From Oscillospiraceae bacterium (GTDB taxonomy: Bacteria; Bacillota; Clostridia; Oscillospirales; Acutalibacteraceae), in contig SVQA01000003.1 in the NCBI GenBank assembly GCA_015065545.1, positions 1 to 64,000 of the forward strand: a stretch of 64,000 nt of DNA, given 5' to 3'. Made by a program: the position numbers and the translations under genes. Under the pieces are notes generated by a model. That model searched no databases, was not told where the DNA came from, and was given only the letters and a program-made list of their open reading frames with translations. Positions 1 to 8,010 of the stretch are shown piece after piece (the stretch's first letter is position 1; the number at the start of each line of letters is the position of its first letter).

Positions 1-38
1 TACAATAGTAGACGAAAATTATTAAGGAGGTGCCTCCC

Positions 39-209
39 ATGGCATATATTATCAATGATGATTGCATTTCCTGCGGCGCATGCGTAGATGAGTGCCCCTG
101 TGGTGCTATCTCCGAGGGCGACGGCAAGTACGTTATCGACGCTGATACATGCGCAGATTGCGGCGCTTGTGCTGATGTTTGCCCCGTAGGTGCTCCCAAC
201 GCGGAGTAA
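39..209 (+). CDS. 2[4Fe-4S] ferredoxin
   Basis: A 56-residue protein with two CxxCxxCxxxC clusters: Cys9, 12, 15 and 19, then Cys38, 41, 44 and 48. This is the typical clostridial bacterial-type ferredoxin length and spacing. It acts as a soluble low-potential one-electron carrier in the cytoplasm. The ATG is preceded by AAGGAGG at 24-30 with good spacing. A terminator follows directly, so it is probably a single-gene transcript whose promoter lies upstream of the window. It is a plausible partner for the Hdr/Flx complex encoded at 49-58 kb, but nothing here proves that pairing. Confidence 0.96.
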   Translation: MAYIINDDCISCGACVDECPCGAISEGDGKYVIDADTCADCGACADVCPVGAPNAE

Positions 210-232
210 TTCTCTTAAAGAGGAATGTAACT

Positions 233-265
233 GCACCCCTTGGTTTCTGAGGGGTGCTGTTCTTC
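233..265 (+). terminator. Intrinsic terminator after ferredoxin
   Basis: GCACCCCT (233-240) pairs perfectly with AGGGGTGC (250-257) around a 9-base loop and is followed by a T-rich stretch. It closes the ferredoxin transcript. Confidence 0.8.
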
Positions 266-299
266 TATATACGGTATTTTTTTGTAAGGATGTGCAGTT

Positions 300-1049
300 G
301 TGCTTAAAAATAACGAAAGATTCGAGCCACTCGGCAATGATATAGAAATCATTGTATGTGATGAGTTCCATTTTACAACCGATACAATACTTCTGGCTCA
401 CTTTGCAAATCACAGAAAGCGTGATAAAGCAGTAGACCTTTGTACAGGCTGTGGCACTATTCCCATGCTTTGGATGCGTAATAATCCGCCTCAAAAGGTA
501 TATGGAGTAGAGATATTCCCGGAGGGAGCAGATATGCTTTCCCGCTCTGCAAAGCACAATAATGTAAGCGATAGAGTAGAGGCAATTTGTGCAGATATTA
601 AGGAGCTAAAAGGAGTTCTGCCCTTCGGTGCTTTTGATCTTGTTACCTGCAATCCTCCTTATAAGCTTTCAGGCGGCGGAATAAAGTCCGAGGAAGAGCA
701 TGAGCTTGTTGCCCGACACGAAGAAAACTGTACTCTTGAGGATGTAATATCTGTAGGAAGCAAGCTTTTGCAGTTTTCGGGCAGACTTTGTATATGTCAG
801 CGACCCGAGCGACTGACCGATGCTATGAATCTTATGCGTAAATATGATGTGGAGCCAAAGCGTCTGCGACTTGTACAGGGAAAACGTGACAAAGCCCCCA
901 AACTTTTTTTGCTTGAGGGCAAGCGCGGTTCTAAAGAAGGCAATCTTGTGATTATGCCTACTCTTATCGTTGAGAATGATGATGGCTCTTTTACCGATGA
1001 AATGAACAAAATCTATGGTACATACAAAGACGGAGCAGGGAGTAAGTAA
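300..1049 (+). CDS. tRNA1(Val) adenine-37 N6-methyltransferase family (TrmN6/YfiC-like)
   Basis: A 249-residue class I SAM-dependent methyltransferase. Motif I (DLCTGCGTIP) is at residues 46-55, and the N6-adenine catalytic motif NPPY is at 118-121. The family methylates A37 of a tRNA. The start is GTG at 300, behind a weak purine-rich site. The stop lies one base before rsmI, and folC follows, so the three genes form an RNA-modification/folate operon. The order of an NPPY methyltransferase next to rsmI is common in Firmicutes. The substrate is assigned by family only. Confidence 0.85.
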   Translation: MLKNNERFEPLGNDIEIIVCDEFHFTTDTILLAHFANHRKRDKAVDLCTGCGTIPMLWMRNNPPQKVYGVEIFPEGADMLSRSAKHNNVSDRVEAICADIKELKGVLPFGAFDLVTCNPPYKLSGGGIKSEEEHELVARHEENCTLEDVISVGSKLLQFSGRLCICQRPERLTDAMNLMRKYDVEPKRLRLVQGKRDKAPKLFLLEGKRGSKEGNLVIMPTLIVENDDGSFTDEMNKIYGTYKDGAGSK

Positions 1050-1050
1050 T

Positions 1051-1878
1051 ATGGATAATAAGGGAATTTTATATGTGGTGGGAACACCAATCGGAAACCT
1101 CTCCGATTTAAGTCCCAGAGCGGCACAGACCCTCAGTGAAGTGGATTTTATCGCCGCCGAGGACACAAGAGTTACGGTTAAACTATTAAACCATCTTGGA
1201 ATAAAGAAACCCATGGTAAGTTATTTTGAGCATAACAAACAGTTCAAAGGAGAGCTTATCTGCGATAGAATTCTTTCGGGCGAAAATTGTGCAGTTGTAA
1301 CCGATGCGGGAATGCCTTGCATATCAGACCCGGGAGAAGAACTTATAAAACAATGTGCAGAGCGTGGTATAAAGACCGAGGTTGTGCCCGGTCCCTCTGC
1401 GGTTATTTCTGCCCTTTGTGTATCCGGTCTTTCTACAGGCAGATTTACCTTTGAGGGTTTTCTTTCTGTAAATAAAAAGAGCAGAAAAGAACATCTGGAA
1501 TCATTGGCTTTTGAGAAACGTACAATGGTTTTCTACGAAGCACCCCATAAGCTTGCAAATACTCTCGCTGATTTTTATAAAGCTTTTCCTGACAGAAAGC
1601 TGACTATTGCAAGAGAGCTTACAAAGCTTCACGAGGAGATTATCCGCACCACTACCACAGAGGCTTTTGAGAAGTACTCCGACTCATCTCTTAAAGGCGA
1701 AATTGTCCTTGTGCTTGAAGGCTCAAGCGAAGAAAAGGTACAGGAATACACCCTTGAGGATGCTGTTGAGATTGCAAAGAAAATGATAGAAGAGGGAATA
1801 AAACCCACTCAGGCGGCAAAGGATGCGGCATCACTTACGGATATGAAGAAAAACGATATTTACAAGGAACTGATATAA
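1051..1878 (+). CDS. rsmI: 16S rRNA (cytidine1402-2'-O)-methyltransferase RsmI
   Basis: A 275-residue tetrapyrrole-methylase-fold protein. GTPIGNLSD is at residues 11-19, AAEDTR at 35-40, and DAGMPCISDPG at 85-95, all hallmarks of RsmI. It 2'-O-methylates C1402 in the ribosomal decoding centre using SAM. The frame is open further upstream, but the ATG at 1051 is preferred: it has GGAGCAGGGAG just before it, and an earlier start would overlap the upstream methyltransferase. The stop is followed immediately by the folC start, indicating translational coupling. Confidence 0.95.
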   Translation: MDNKGILYVVGTPIGNLSDLSPRAAQTLSEVDFIAAEDTRVTVKLLNHLGIKKPMVSYFEHNKQFKGELICDRILSGENCAVVTDAGMPCISDPGEELIKQCAERGIKTEVVPGPSAVISALCVSGLSTGRFTFEGFLSVNKKSRKEHLESLAFEKRTMVFYEAPHKLANTLADFYKAFPDRKLTIARELTKLHEEIIRTTTTEAFEKYSDSSLKGEIVLVLEGSSEEKVQEYTLEDAVEIAKKMIEEGIKPTQAAKDAASLTDMKKNDIYKELI

Positions 1879-3174
1879 ATGGAATATTCTTCTGTTTTAG
1901 ATAAAATACACAGCCTTAATAAATTCGGCTCCCGTCCGGGACTTGACAGAATAAATATGCTCCTCAAGTTGATGGGAAATCCTCAGAAAAGTCTTAAGTT
2001 TTTGCATGTTGCAGGTACTAACGGTAAAGGTTCTGTCTGTGCTGTGACCTCTTCTGTGCTTCGTGCATCGGGCTATAAAACAGGGCTTTTTATTTCTCCG
2101 TTTATTACGGACTTTTGCGAGAGAATACAGATAAATAACAAGCCTATTGATAGGGAAAATCTTTGCGTAATTGCAGAATATGTGTTTTGTTTGGTAGAAG
2201 AACTTAATAAAGAAGATATAATCATAACCGAGTTTGAGTTTGTTACCGCTGTTGCTTTTGAATATTTTAAAAGACAAGCTTGCCATATAGTGGTATTGGA
2301 GGTAGGGTTAGGCGGCAGACTTGACTCAACAAACACCATTGATTCATCTGAATGTGTTGCACTTACACGAATCGGACTTGACCATACAGACATACTGGGC
2401 GATACTGTTCGGAAAATCGCAAAGGAAAAGTGTGGTATTATAAAGGCAGGCTCAAGTGTAGTTTCTTCTCCTCAAACAGAAGAAGCAAGAGAGGTTATCG
2501 AGGATACCTGCAAGAGTCTTGGGAATTCTCTTGTTTTTTCCGATACTCTTGATGTAAATGTGATTTCTTACAGCATAGAGGGTACAACCTTTGTGTATAA
2601 GGATAAAGAAATTACACTTTCTCTTTTAGGCGAGCATCAGGTTGAGAATTTAAAAACTGCCCTTTGTGCTCTTGAGGAACTTTCTAATACAGGCTTCGAA
2701 AGGATAACGGCACAGAGCATCAAAGAGGGAGTGGAGAGTGCAGTAAACCCCGCAAGGTTTGAAGTTATTTGCAAATCCCCTTATGTTATTATCGACGGTG
2801 CTCATAATCCTGACGGGATGAGTACATTTGCATCGGCAGTAAAGAAGTTTTTTTCGGATAGAAAGGGGATACTCGTAATCGGTATGCTCAGGGATAAAGA
2901 CAGCGTTTCTTCCCTTGAATATATAAAAGAGCTTTTCGAGGAAGTTTACACTGTTCCCATAAGCAACCCCCGTGCTATGAAGAGCGGGGAAATGGCAGAG
3001 CTTGCAAAGAATTATTTTTCTGATGTTACATCTTGTGAGAGTGTAGAGGAAGCTTTTTCACAGGCTCACTTGAAGGCAAAAGAAAAGGGCACGTTTATGT
3101 GTGTCTGCGGATCTCTTTATCTTGCAGGAGAAATCCGACCCTATGCCCTTGAATGTATAAAGAATACTGATTAA
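1879..3174 (+). CDS. folC: Folylpolyglutamate synthase / dihydrofolate synthase
   Basis: A 431-residue Mur-ligase-family enzyme. The P-loop GTNGKGS is at residues 46-52, and the Mur central-domain signature and the IIDGAHNPDG motif of FolC are present. It adds glutamate to dihydropteroate and/or folates in the cytoplasm. The ATG at 1879 directly follows the rsmI stop. Length is normal for bacterial FolC (about 420-440 residues). It is the last gene of the operon; a strong terminator lies at 3212-3249. Confidence 0.95.
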   Translation: MEYSSVLDKIHSLNKFGSRPGLDRINMLLKLMGNPQKSLKFLHVAGTNGKGSVCAVTSSVLRASGYKTGLFISPFITDFCERIQINNKPIDRENLCVIAEYVFCLVEELNKEDIIITEFEFVTAVAFEYFKRQACHIVVLEVGLGGRLDSTNTIDSSECVALTRIGLDHTDILGDTVRKIAKEKCGIIKAGSSVVSSPQTEEAREVIEDTCKSLGNSLVFSDTLDVNVISYSIEGTTFVYKDKEITLSLLGEHQVENLKTALCALEELSNTGFERITAQSIKEGVESAVNPARFEVICKSPYVIIDGAHNPDGMSTFASAVKKFFSDRKGILVIGMLRDKDSVSSLEYIKELFEEVYTVPISNPRAMKSGEMAELAKNYFSDVTSCESVEEAFSQAHLKAKEKGTFMCVCGSLYLAGEIRPYALECIKNTD

Positions 3175-3211
3175 ATTTTAAATTCCGACAACAGAATATC
3201 CGTAAAAACAG

Positions 3212-3249
3212 ATGTCCATACCTTATAGAATAGGTATGGACATTTTTTT
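3212..3249 (+). terminator. Strong intrinsic terminator after folC
   Basis: A perfect 12-bp stem, ATGTCCATACCT (3212-3223) with AGGTATGGACAT (3232-3243), has an 8-base loop and runs into seven Ts. It separates the folC operon from spoIIA. An in-frame ATG at 3212 lies inside this stem and is therefore not a credible spoIIAA start. Confidence 0.93.
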
Positions 3250-3265
3250 ATTCAGGAGGTTTAAA

Positions 3266-3568
3266 ATGCTTGAGATAAATACAGAAGATGATGTGATGGT
3301 GGTAAAACTCAGCGGAGAACTTGACCACCACAGATGCAGTAATATCCGTAAGAAAATTGATTCCAGAGCAGAGTCTCAAAGACCGAAAACCTTGGTGCTG
3401 GATTTTTCAAAGGTTTTGTTTTCTGACAGCTCTGGAGTTGGACTTGTAATGGGCAGATACAGACAGATGCTTTTGCTTGGAGGTAAACTGCAGGTTGTGA
3501 ATGTGCCCGAAAATCTAAGAAAGGTATTCAAGCTTTCAGGGCTTGAAGGATTAGGAGTGATGAAATGA
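3266..3568 (+). CDS. spoIIAA: Anti-sigma F factor antagonist SpoIIAA
   Basis: A 100-residue STAS-domain protein. The phospho-acceptor region DSSGVGL (residues 54-60) is the site that SpoIIAB phosphorylates in this family. Unphosphorylated SpoIIAA binds SpoIIAB and frees sigma F in the forespore. The ATG at 3266 was chosen because AGGAGGT lies at 3254-3260; the upstream in-frame ATG sits inside a terminator. The 3' end overlaps spoIIAB by 4 bases (ATGA), the usual spoIIA operon arrangement. Confidence 0.95.
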   Translation: MLEINTEDDVMVVKLSGELDHHRCSNIRKKIDSRAESQRPKTLVLDFSKVLFSDSSGVGLVMGRYRQMLLLGGKLQVVNVPENLRKVFKLSGLEGLGVMK

Positions 3569-4014
3569 ATACTACAAACGAAATGGATTTGAAATTTGCG
3601 GCAAAAAGCATAAACGAAGGCTTTGCAAGAGTGGCGGTGTCAGCTTTTGTTATGGGGCTTGACCCAACTATTGCAGAGCTTTCCGATATTAAAACTGCGG
3701 TGTCTGAGGCAGTTACAAACTGTATCGTGCACGCCTATCCCGATAAATCAGGACTTGTGTACATAAATGTAAAAATAACAGAAAAAGGTAAGGTTATTAT
3801 CAAAGTCCGTGACAAAGGATGCGGAATAAGTGATGTCAAGAAGGCTATGGAACCGCTTTATACCACAGGCGGTGAAGAGAGGGCAGGCTTGGGTTTTGCG
3901 GTTATGCAGAGCTTTATGGATAAGATAACTGTGCGGTCAAGCTTAAATAAAGGAACTACTGTCACAATGGAAAAAGCTATAATACGCAGAGGCAAGAATG
4001 ACCGAGAGAGATAA
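3565..4014 (+). CDS. spoIIAB: Anti-sigma F factor / serine kinase SpoIIAB
   Basis: A 149-residue GHKL ATPase. The N-box (EAVTNCIVHAY) is near residues 48-58, the G1 box DKGCGI at 83-88, and the G2 box GLGF at 108-111. It binds sigma F and phosphorylates SpoIIAA, holding sigma F inactive until forespore formation. It overlaps spoIIAA by 4 bases and sigF by 17, so the three products are translationally coupled. Confidence 0.96.
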   Translation: MNTTNEMDLKFAAKSINEGFARVAVSAFVMGLDPTIAELSDIKTAVSEAVTNCIVHAYPDKSGLVYINVKITEKGKVIIKVRDKGCGISDVKKAMEPLYTTGGEERAGLGFAVMQSFMDKITVRSSLNKGTTVTMEKAIIRRGKNDRER

Positions 4015-4657
4015 GCTGATTTGCGAGAACACGGGGCTTGTCCACTCTTGTGCAAAGAAATTTACAGGCAGAGGAATAGAGTACGAGGAGCTTTGCAGCT
4101 CAGGCTGTGTAGGACTTATTAAGGCGGCAAAAAGATTTGACGAGAGTTTGGGCTTTAAGTTTTCTACTTATGCGGTTCCTGTTATTCTGGGTGAGATTAA
4201 ACAGCTTTTTCGGGATTCGGGAGCTGTGAAGGTAAGCCGAAGCATAAAAGAACTTTCTCTAAAAATTAACAGAGTGTGCGAGGACTATTATCGTGAATTT
4301 TGTGAAGAGCCATCTGTAACAAAAATTGCAGAGCTTTTAGACGAAAGTATTGAGAGCGTAGCTGAAGCTTTGTCGGCTATGCGTCTGCCTGTATCTCTCT
4401 CCTACGAAACTGAAGAGGATAGCCGTGAATGTGATATCCCCGTTGAGTCTGAGGAAGAAGAAATAACCGAAAGAATAACTTTGCATCAGCATCTTTCAGA
4501 ACTGGAATGCAGGGACAGAGAACTTATAAATCTTCGCTATTTTAAAGGCAAAACTCAGAGCGATACTGCTAAGGTGTTGGGTATGACACAGGTACAGGTA
4601 AGCAGACGGGAAAAGAAGATACTCCTCACACTGCGACAAAAAATCGGCGGAGAATAA
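3998..4657 (+). CDS. sigF: RNA polymerase sporulation sigma factor SigF
   Basis: A 219-residue sigma-70 family protein with region 2 (EYEELCSSGCVGLIKAAKRF) and a C-terminal region 4 helix-turn-helix (TQSDTAKVLGMTQVQVSRREKKIL). The SpoIIAA-SpoIIAB-SigF gene order identifies it as the early forespore sigma factor. This operon is strong evidence that the host lineage is endospore-forming. The start overlaps the end of spoIIAB. Confidence 0.95.
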   Translation: MTERDKLICENTGLVHSCAKKFTGRGIEYEELCSSGCVGLIKAAKRFDESLGFKFSTYAVPVILGEIKQLFRDSGAVKVSRSIKELSLKINRVCEDYYREFCEEPSVTKIAELLDESIESVAEALSAMRLPVSLSYETEEDSRECDIPVESEEEEITERITLHQHLSELECRDRELINLRYFKGKTQSDTAKVLGMTQVQVSRREKKILLTLRQKIGGE

Positions 4658-4667
4658 ACTCCGCCGA
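4637..4667 (-). terminator. Intrinsic terminator of the phosphohexomutase gene
   Basis: Read on the minus strand, TCGGCGGAG...CTCCGCCGA (4667-4659 with 4652-4644) is followed by six Ts (4643-4638). It overlaps the last codons of sigF on the other strand, so the convergent genes share this DNA. On the plus strand it lacks a T tract. Confidence 0.85.
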
Positions 4668-4688
4668 AAAATAAACTTATTATGTTTA

Positions 4689-6191
4689 TCAGATGTCAAG
4701 ACCCTCTGTGGTTTTGAAGAAATCTGTAAGGTGAGAGTAAATAATCTCTACACCGCCCTCCTGATTACTCTCAATGTTGAGAGGCATAATGGGATCGTGA
4801 ACAGAAAGACGGAGTAAAAACCAGCCGTCGCCGTTTTGTTTGTCAAAGGATACACGGATACCTTCACGGTTATCGTCAGCAACCTGCCAGCCTTCCGCTT
4901 TTTCTGCATACTCGGTGAGCTGTGCAATAACCTTCTCGCCCCTTGCTCTGAACTCGGGATCGGTGATTTTGATACGGATTTCCTTTTCTTCCTTAGCTTC
5001 TTTAAGAGAGCTTATAAGGTCGGAAATATCCTTACCTTCGCGTCTTAACTGTGCAGCCTTGATGATGATCTTTGTGCAGAGGTATGCACCGTCGTCGAGG
5101 AAGTAGTTTTCCTGCATAGCGGCATGGCCTGAGGTTTCAATTGCAAGAGGACAAGGAATACCCTGAGCATTTAGCTCGATTGCCTTGTCGATAACATTTT
5201 TATAGCCTCTGCGGTAGCGGTAGTGCTTACCGCCAAGTGTTTTTTCAATAAACTCCTTAAGTCCGTCAGAGGTGATGGAGTCGGTAACAATTGTACCGCC
5301 CTCGCAGTTTTCCAGTGCTATTGTTGATGCCAAAGCTACAAGGCGGTTGCGGTTAATTTCGTTACCCTTGCTGTCAACAACAGCACCGCGGTCAACGTCG
5401 GTATCAAAGATAACACCCAAATCGGAGCCGGACTCTATAACAGCTTCAGAGATTGCTTTCATAGCAACGGGACTTTCGGGATTGGGTACATGATTGGGGA
5501 ACATTCCGTCAGGATCAAGGTATCTGCTGCCGCTTACATCAGCACCCAAGGGAGCAAGAACTTTATAGGCATAGAAACCGCCGACACCATTACCTGCATC
5601 AACTGCAATCTTAAACCCATCAAGAGGAAGGTCATAGTTTTCTGCGTTAACTTCCTTCTTGATAAGGTCTTTCAGGTTTTCGCAGTACTGTTCCATATAA
5701 TTTATATACTCACAGGAGCCTTCGGTGGTGATTTCGGGAGTAACCTCGTCCTGTGCGTACTGGAGAATTGCAGTAATGTCACTGCCTTCAAGACCGCCCT
5801 GACGGGTAAAGAATTTAAGACCGTTGCGGTTAAAGGGATGGTGGCTTGCTGTAATCTGCACAGCACCGTCACAACCCAAATCAACGGTTGTCATAAACAT
5901 AGAGGGTGTAGATGCATAGTCTGTGTAGATAACATTGCAACCAAGAGATACGAGAGTGTTCTTTACAACTTCTGCTATTCTCTCACCTGAAATTCGGCTG
6001 TCGCGACCGATGGAGATTTTAAGATCAGAAGCCTTTTTTGAGAGCTTCTGTGAGAGCCACATTGCAAATCCGCCTGCCATATTCTTAACAGCCTCGTTTG
6101 TAAGGTTCAGTACCTCACCCTCAACGCCGTCGCTGGCGATACCACGGATATCGGTACCGCTTTTGAATTGTTTATAGAAATCGTTAAGCAT
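4689..6191 (-). CDS. Phosphomannomutase/phosphoglucomutase family protein
   Basis: A 500-residue alpha-D-phosphohexomutase. The catalytic phosphoserine loop TASHHP is at residues 114-119 (Ser116), and the metal loop DTDVDR at 263-268. It interconverts hexose 1- and 6-phosphates in the cytoplasm and so supplies sugar-1-phosphates for nucleotide sugars. The exact hexose cannot be read from sequence. The start is ATG at 6191 with CGGAGGT just upstream. It has its own promoter and terminator. It could feed the glycan cassette at 9-17 kb, but that link is inferred. Confidence 0.9.
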   Translation of the reverse strand: MLNDFYKQFKSGTDIRGIASDGVEGEVLNLTNEAVKNMAGGFAMWLSQKLSKKASDLKISIGRDSRISGERIAEVVKNTLVSLGCNVIYTDYASTPSMFMTTVDLGCDGAVQITASHHPFNRNGLKFFTRQGGLEGSDITAILQYAQDEVTPEITTEGSCEYINYMEQYCENLKDLIKKEVNAENYDLPLDGFKIAVDAGNGVGGFYAYKVLAPLGADVSGSRYLDPDGMFPNHVPNPESPVAMKAISEAVIESGSDLGVIFDTDVDRGAVVDSKGNEINRNRLVALASTIALENCEGGTIVTDSITSDGLKEFIEKTLGGKHYRYRRGYKNVIDKAIELNAQGIPCPLAIETSGHAAMQENYFLDDGAYLCTKIIIKAAQLRREGKDISDLISSLKEAKEEKEIRIKITDPEFRARGEKVIAQLTEYAEKAEGWQVADDNREGIRVSFDKQNGDGWFLLRLSVHDPIMPLNIESNQEGGVEIIYSHLTDFFKTTEGLDI

Positions 6192-6223
6192 ATAATATAC
6201 CTCCGTTTTTTATTGTTTTTTCT

Positions 6224-6252
6224 ATTATACATCATATTTTACGGCATCTCAA
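6224..6252 (-). promoter_or_regulatory. Promoter for the phosphohexomutase gene
   Basis: On the minus strand TTGAGA (6252-6247) and TATAAT (6229-6224) are separated by 17 bases, a near-consensus housekeeping promoter 33 bases upstream of the ATG. A 10-bp inverted repeat, CCTGCTTTTT (6253-6262) and AAAAAGCAGG (6285-6294), lies just upstream and may be an operator. Confidence 0.7.
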
Positions 6253-6454
6253 CCTGCTTTTTTTCTATTTCGTATAATTTGTTAAAAAGCAGGGGATAGA
6301 ACGCGGATTTTACGTGCAAGGTGCCGAGATGTTAAAAGAGCAGAAAATGGAGGAATGTCTTGTGCATAGCAAATATACACAAAAAGCAAGAGAATTTATA
6401 GGTTGTATTTATACAAACAATGTCAACTTGCACAATATGGAAGGCGATTAGTTG

Positions 6455-6482
6455 TTGACAATAACGAAAAAATGAATATAAT
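6455..6482 (+). promoter_or_regulatory. Promoter for the HPr-like gene
   Basis: TTGACA (6455-6460) and TATAAT (6477-6482) with a 16-base spacer: both hexamers are perfect. It lies in the 418-base gap between the divergent genes and drives a leader of about 120 bases. The rest of the gap (6253-6454) shows the inverted repeat noted for the minus-strand promoter and no convincing gene. Confidence 0.85.
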
Positions 6483-6490
6483 AAATATTG

Positions 6491-6548
6491 TCAGGTCAAG
6501 TCCACCTGATTACCGACATACACAATCTCAAAACAGTCGGTATTTTTA
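6491..6548 (+). promoter_or_regulatory. Structured leader with terminator-like hairpin
   Basis: Two hairpins follow the promoter. The first is TCAGGT (6491-6496) with ACCTGA (6504-6509). The second is TACCGAC (6511-6517) with GTCGGTA (6536-6542), running into five Ts. The second resembles an intrinsic terminator located before the coding region, so the downstream gene may be controlled by attenuation. No known riboswitch class was recognised. Confidence 0.45.
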
Positions 6549-6609
6549 GAAACATGCCAAATGGTAAATGGCAGCACGAATTTTTTAATTTAAAAGGAGG
6601 AGTAACACT

Positions 6610-6873
6610 ATGACTACAGTCGTAAGTTTACACAACATCGATGTTTCGAAGTTCCTCGCCGTGCTTGACACTTGCAAGGGCAATGTCTATCTTGTAACCC
6701 GTGAGGGCGATCACCTCAACCTTAAAAGCAAGCTTTGTCAGCTCATCGGCTTAACACAGCTGATCGAGGGCGGTAGAATTGCAGAGGCATACATTCTCTG
6801 TGATAATCCCGAGGACGAGAGTAAACTGTTCAGATTCGGTCTGTTCGGTGAATCAGGAACAAAGACTGCGTAA
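6610..6873 (+). CDS. Small HPr-fold-like protein of unknown function
   Basis: An 87-residue protein behind AAAAGGAGG with good spacing. The pattern of a hydrophobic strand, GDxLNLKSKLCQLIGL (about residues 39-54) and a C-terminal CDxxEDE segment resembles the second half of HPr phosphocarriers (KS-motif helix). The HPr active-site histidine context is absent. I recognise it as a type of small conserved clostridial protein, but no function is established from what I can see. It is a single-gene transcript with a near-perfect promoter and a strong terminator, which suggests high expression. The HPr relation is inference. Confidence 0.8.
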   Translation: MTTVVSLHNIDVSKFLAVLDTCKGNVYLVTREGDHLNLKSKLCQLIGLTQLIEGGRIAEAYILCDNPEDESKLFRFGLFGESGTKTA

Positions 6874-6932
6874 CTTTTAAAGCATCGATTTTTTCGATTC
6901 ACGTTTAATTTCAAAAACCTAAAAAGCAGAAG

Positions 6933-6959
6933 CACCGCTATTAGTTTAGCGGTGTTTTT
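6933..6959 (+). terminator. Intrinsic terminator after the HPr-like gene
   Basis: CACCGCTA (6933-6940) pairs with TAGCGGTG (6947-6954), followed by TTTTT. Flanking AAAAGC and GCTTTT can extend the stem. Confidence 0.88.
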
Positions 6960-7009
6960 GCTTTTAAAATACTATTGCAAATGGTTTCAGAATATTGTAA
7001 AATGATTCG

Positions 7010-7379
7010 TAGCGCATAAGGCTGCGGTGCTTGGCCTTTTAAGGTTATGGTGCTCGGCGCTTATGTGTCACGCCTCGTTCACCTACGCAATTCTTAAAAA
7101 GTCCGCGTGCTCCCCAAAATCACCTGACTGCGAATATAAAATATCATTCACAGTCTGTTCGGTGATTTGCGGCATCGTACTCGACTTTTTAAGGCTACGG
7201 TGCTCGGCGCTTCTATGTCACGCATTCTTACAGCTCCGCTAATCCCCAAAACTTCTCACAGTCCTCTGATTTGCTTGTACGGATTTATTTATCGTTAAAT
7301 CCGCACTGCTTAGCAAATCACTCGTCCCATGGAAGTTTTGTGGGCTTCGCTGAGAGTGCGCTTCTATGTCAGTTCGCAA
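7010..7379 (+). repeat. Diverged tandem repeats with long hairpins (non-coding)
   Basis: A motif with the core AAGGCTACGGTGCTCGGCGC and then TTCTATGTCACGC occurs as imperfect copies near 7019-7036, 7037-7073 and 7189-7223, with a shorter tail near 7352-7370. The spacers hold hairpins. One pairs AAATCACC (7117-7124) with GGTGATTT (7161-7168), with GACTG/CAGTC inside. A larger nested one spans 7244-7344, with CCCCAAAACTTC against GAAGTTTTGTGGG, GATTTGC against GCAAATC, and CGGATTTA against TAAATCCG. An open frame of 71 codons here has repetitive translation and no ribosome site, so I do not call it a gene. It could be a decayed repeat element or a structured RNA. Confidence 0.6.
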
Positions 7380-7429
7380 AATCCTGACAGAGCTTAATGG
7401 CTCAAATCAAAACTACGGAGGAATTTAAT

Positions 7430-7960
7430 ATGAAAAGAAAGTCCTATGAGTCAACTCTGACCCTTGTGCAAGGGGCTTTGATTGCCGCTCTTTACGTTGC
7501 GGTAAATTATACTCAGGAGTTGGTTTTGCCCTCTACAACTACAGGTCCTGTCCAGTTTCGCATAAGCGAAATACTCTGCACTCTGGTGCTGTTTTATCCT
7601 GCGGCAATTCCGGGTGTAACAATCGGTTGCCTTTTGTCAAATTTAGTGGCTTTGGGAGTACTTCCTTTGGATATGGTACTCGGTACAACTGCCACACTTT
7701 TGGCGGCAATATGTGCTTACAGGCTCAGAAACATTAAGATGTTTAAAATTCCTATGCTCTCCCTTTTTATGCCCGTCATTTTCAATTCGGTTATTATCGG
7801 TCTGGAGCTGGAGATTTTTTATGTGAAGAGCGAGGTGTTCTTTACAGGTTTCCTTTTGCAGGCAGGATTAGTTGCTTTGGGTGAATTTGTTGTGTGTGTG
7901 TTGGGTGGAATTCCTTTTTACCTTCTTCTTTCAAAAACGGAAATAAAAAAGAATAAGTAA
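7430..7960 (+). CDS. queT: QueT family transporter (ECF S component, queuosine precursor uptake)
   Basis: A 176-residue integral membrane protein with about five hydrophobic segments. It has the QueT-type pattern GPVQFRISEILCTLVLFYPAAIPG and GVLPLDMVLGTTATLLAA. QueT proteins are substrate-binding S components of energy-coupling factor transporters, predicted to import queuosine precursors such as preQ1. ATG 7430 is preferred over the in-frame ATG at 7397 because GGAGG lies at 7417-7421. Partner EcfA/T genes are not nearby, as expected for group II ECF systems. I could not identify a preQ1 riboswitch with confidence. Confidence 0.85.
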   Translation: MKRKSYESTLTLVQGALIAALYVAVNYTQELVLPSTTTGPVQFRISEILCTLVLFYPAAIPGVTIGCLLSNLVALGVLPLDMVLGTTATLLAAICAYRLRNIKMFKIPMLSLFMPVIFNSVIIGLELEIFYVKSEVFFTGFLLQAGLVALGEFVVCVLGGIPFYLLLSKTEIKKNK

Positions 7961-7964
7961 TAAA

Positions 7965-8010
7965 AATGCTGTGACCCGAAGTGAATACCGAGTCACAGCA
8001 TTATCTTTTA
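7965..8010. terminator. Bidirectional terminator between queT and apbE
   Basis: AATGCTGTGAC (7965-7975) pairs with GTCACAGCATT (7992-8002). T-rich sequence follows on the plus strand and TTTTT follows on the minus strand, so it can serve both convergent genes. Confidence 0.85.

Noticed and set aside
3212..3265. Earlier in-frame ATG for spoIIAA
   Set aside because: It lies inside the folC terminator stem; the start at 3266 has a strong AGGAGGT.
6347..6451. A 34-codon plus-strand ORF in the gap upstream of the HPr-like gene
   Set aside because: No credible ribosome binding site, and it ends before the strong promoter at 6455; most likely chance.
7027..7242. A 71-codon ORF with internally repeated translation (CSALMCHA / CSALLCHA)
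   Set aside because: The repetition reflects the non-coding DNA repeat; no ribosome site; hairpins run through it.
7380..7430. Possible preQ1-I riboswitch before queT (AAAACTA next to GGAGG)
   Set aside because: The tail resembles the preQ1-I 3' end, but the preceding GAGC/GCTC stem has too short a loop and lacks the conserved C-rich loop.
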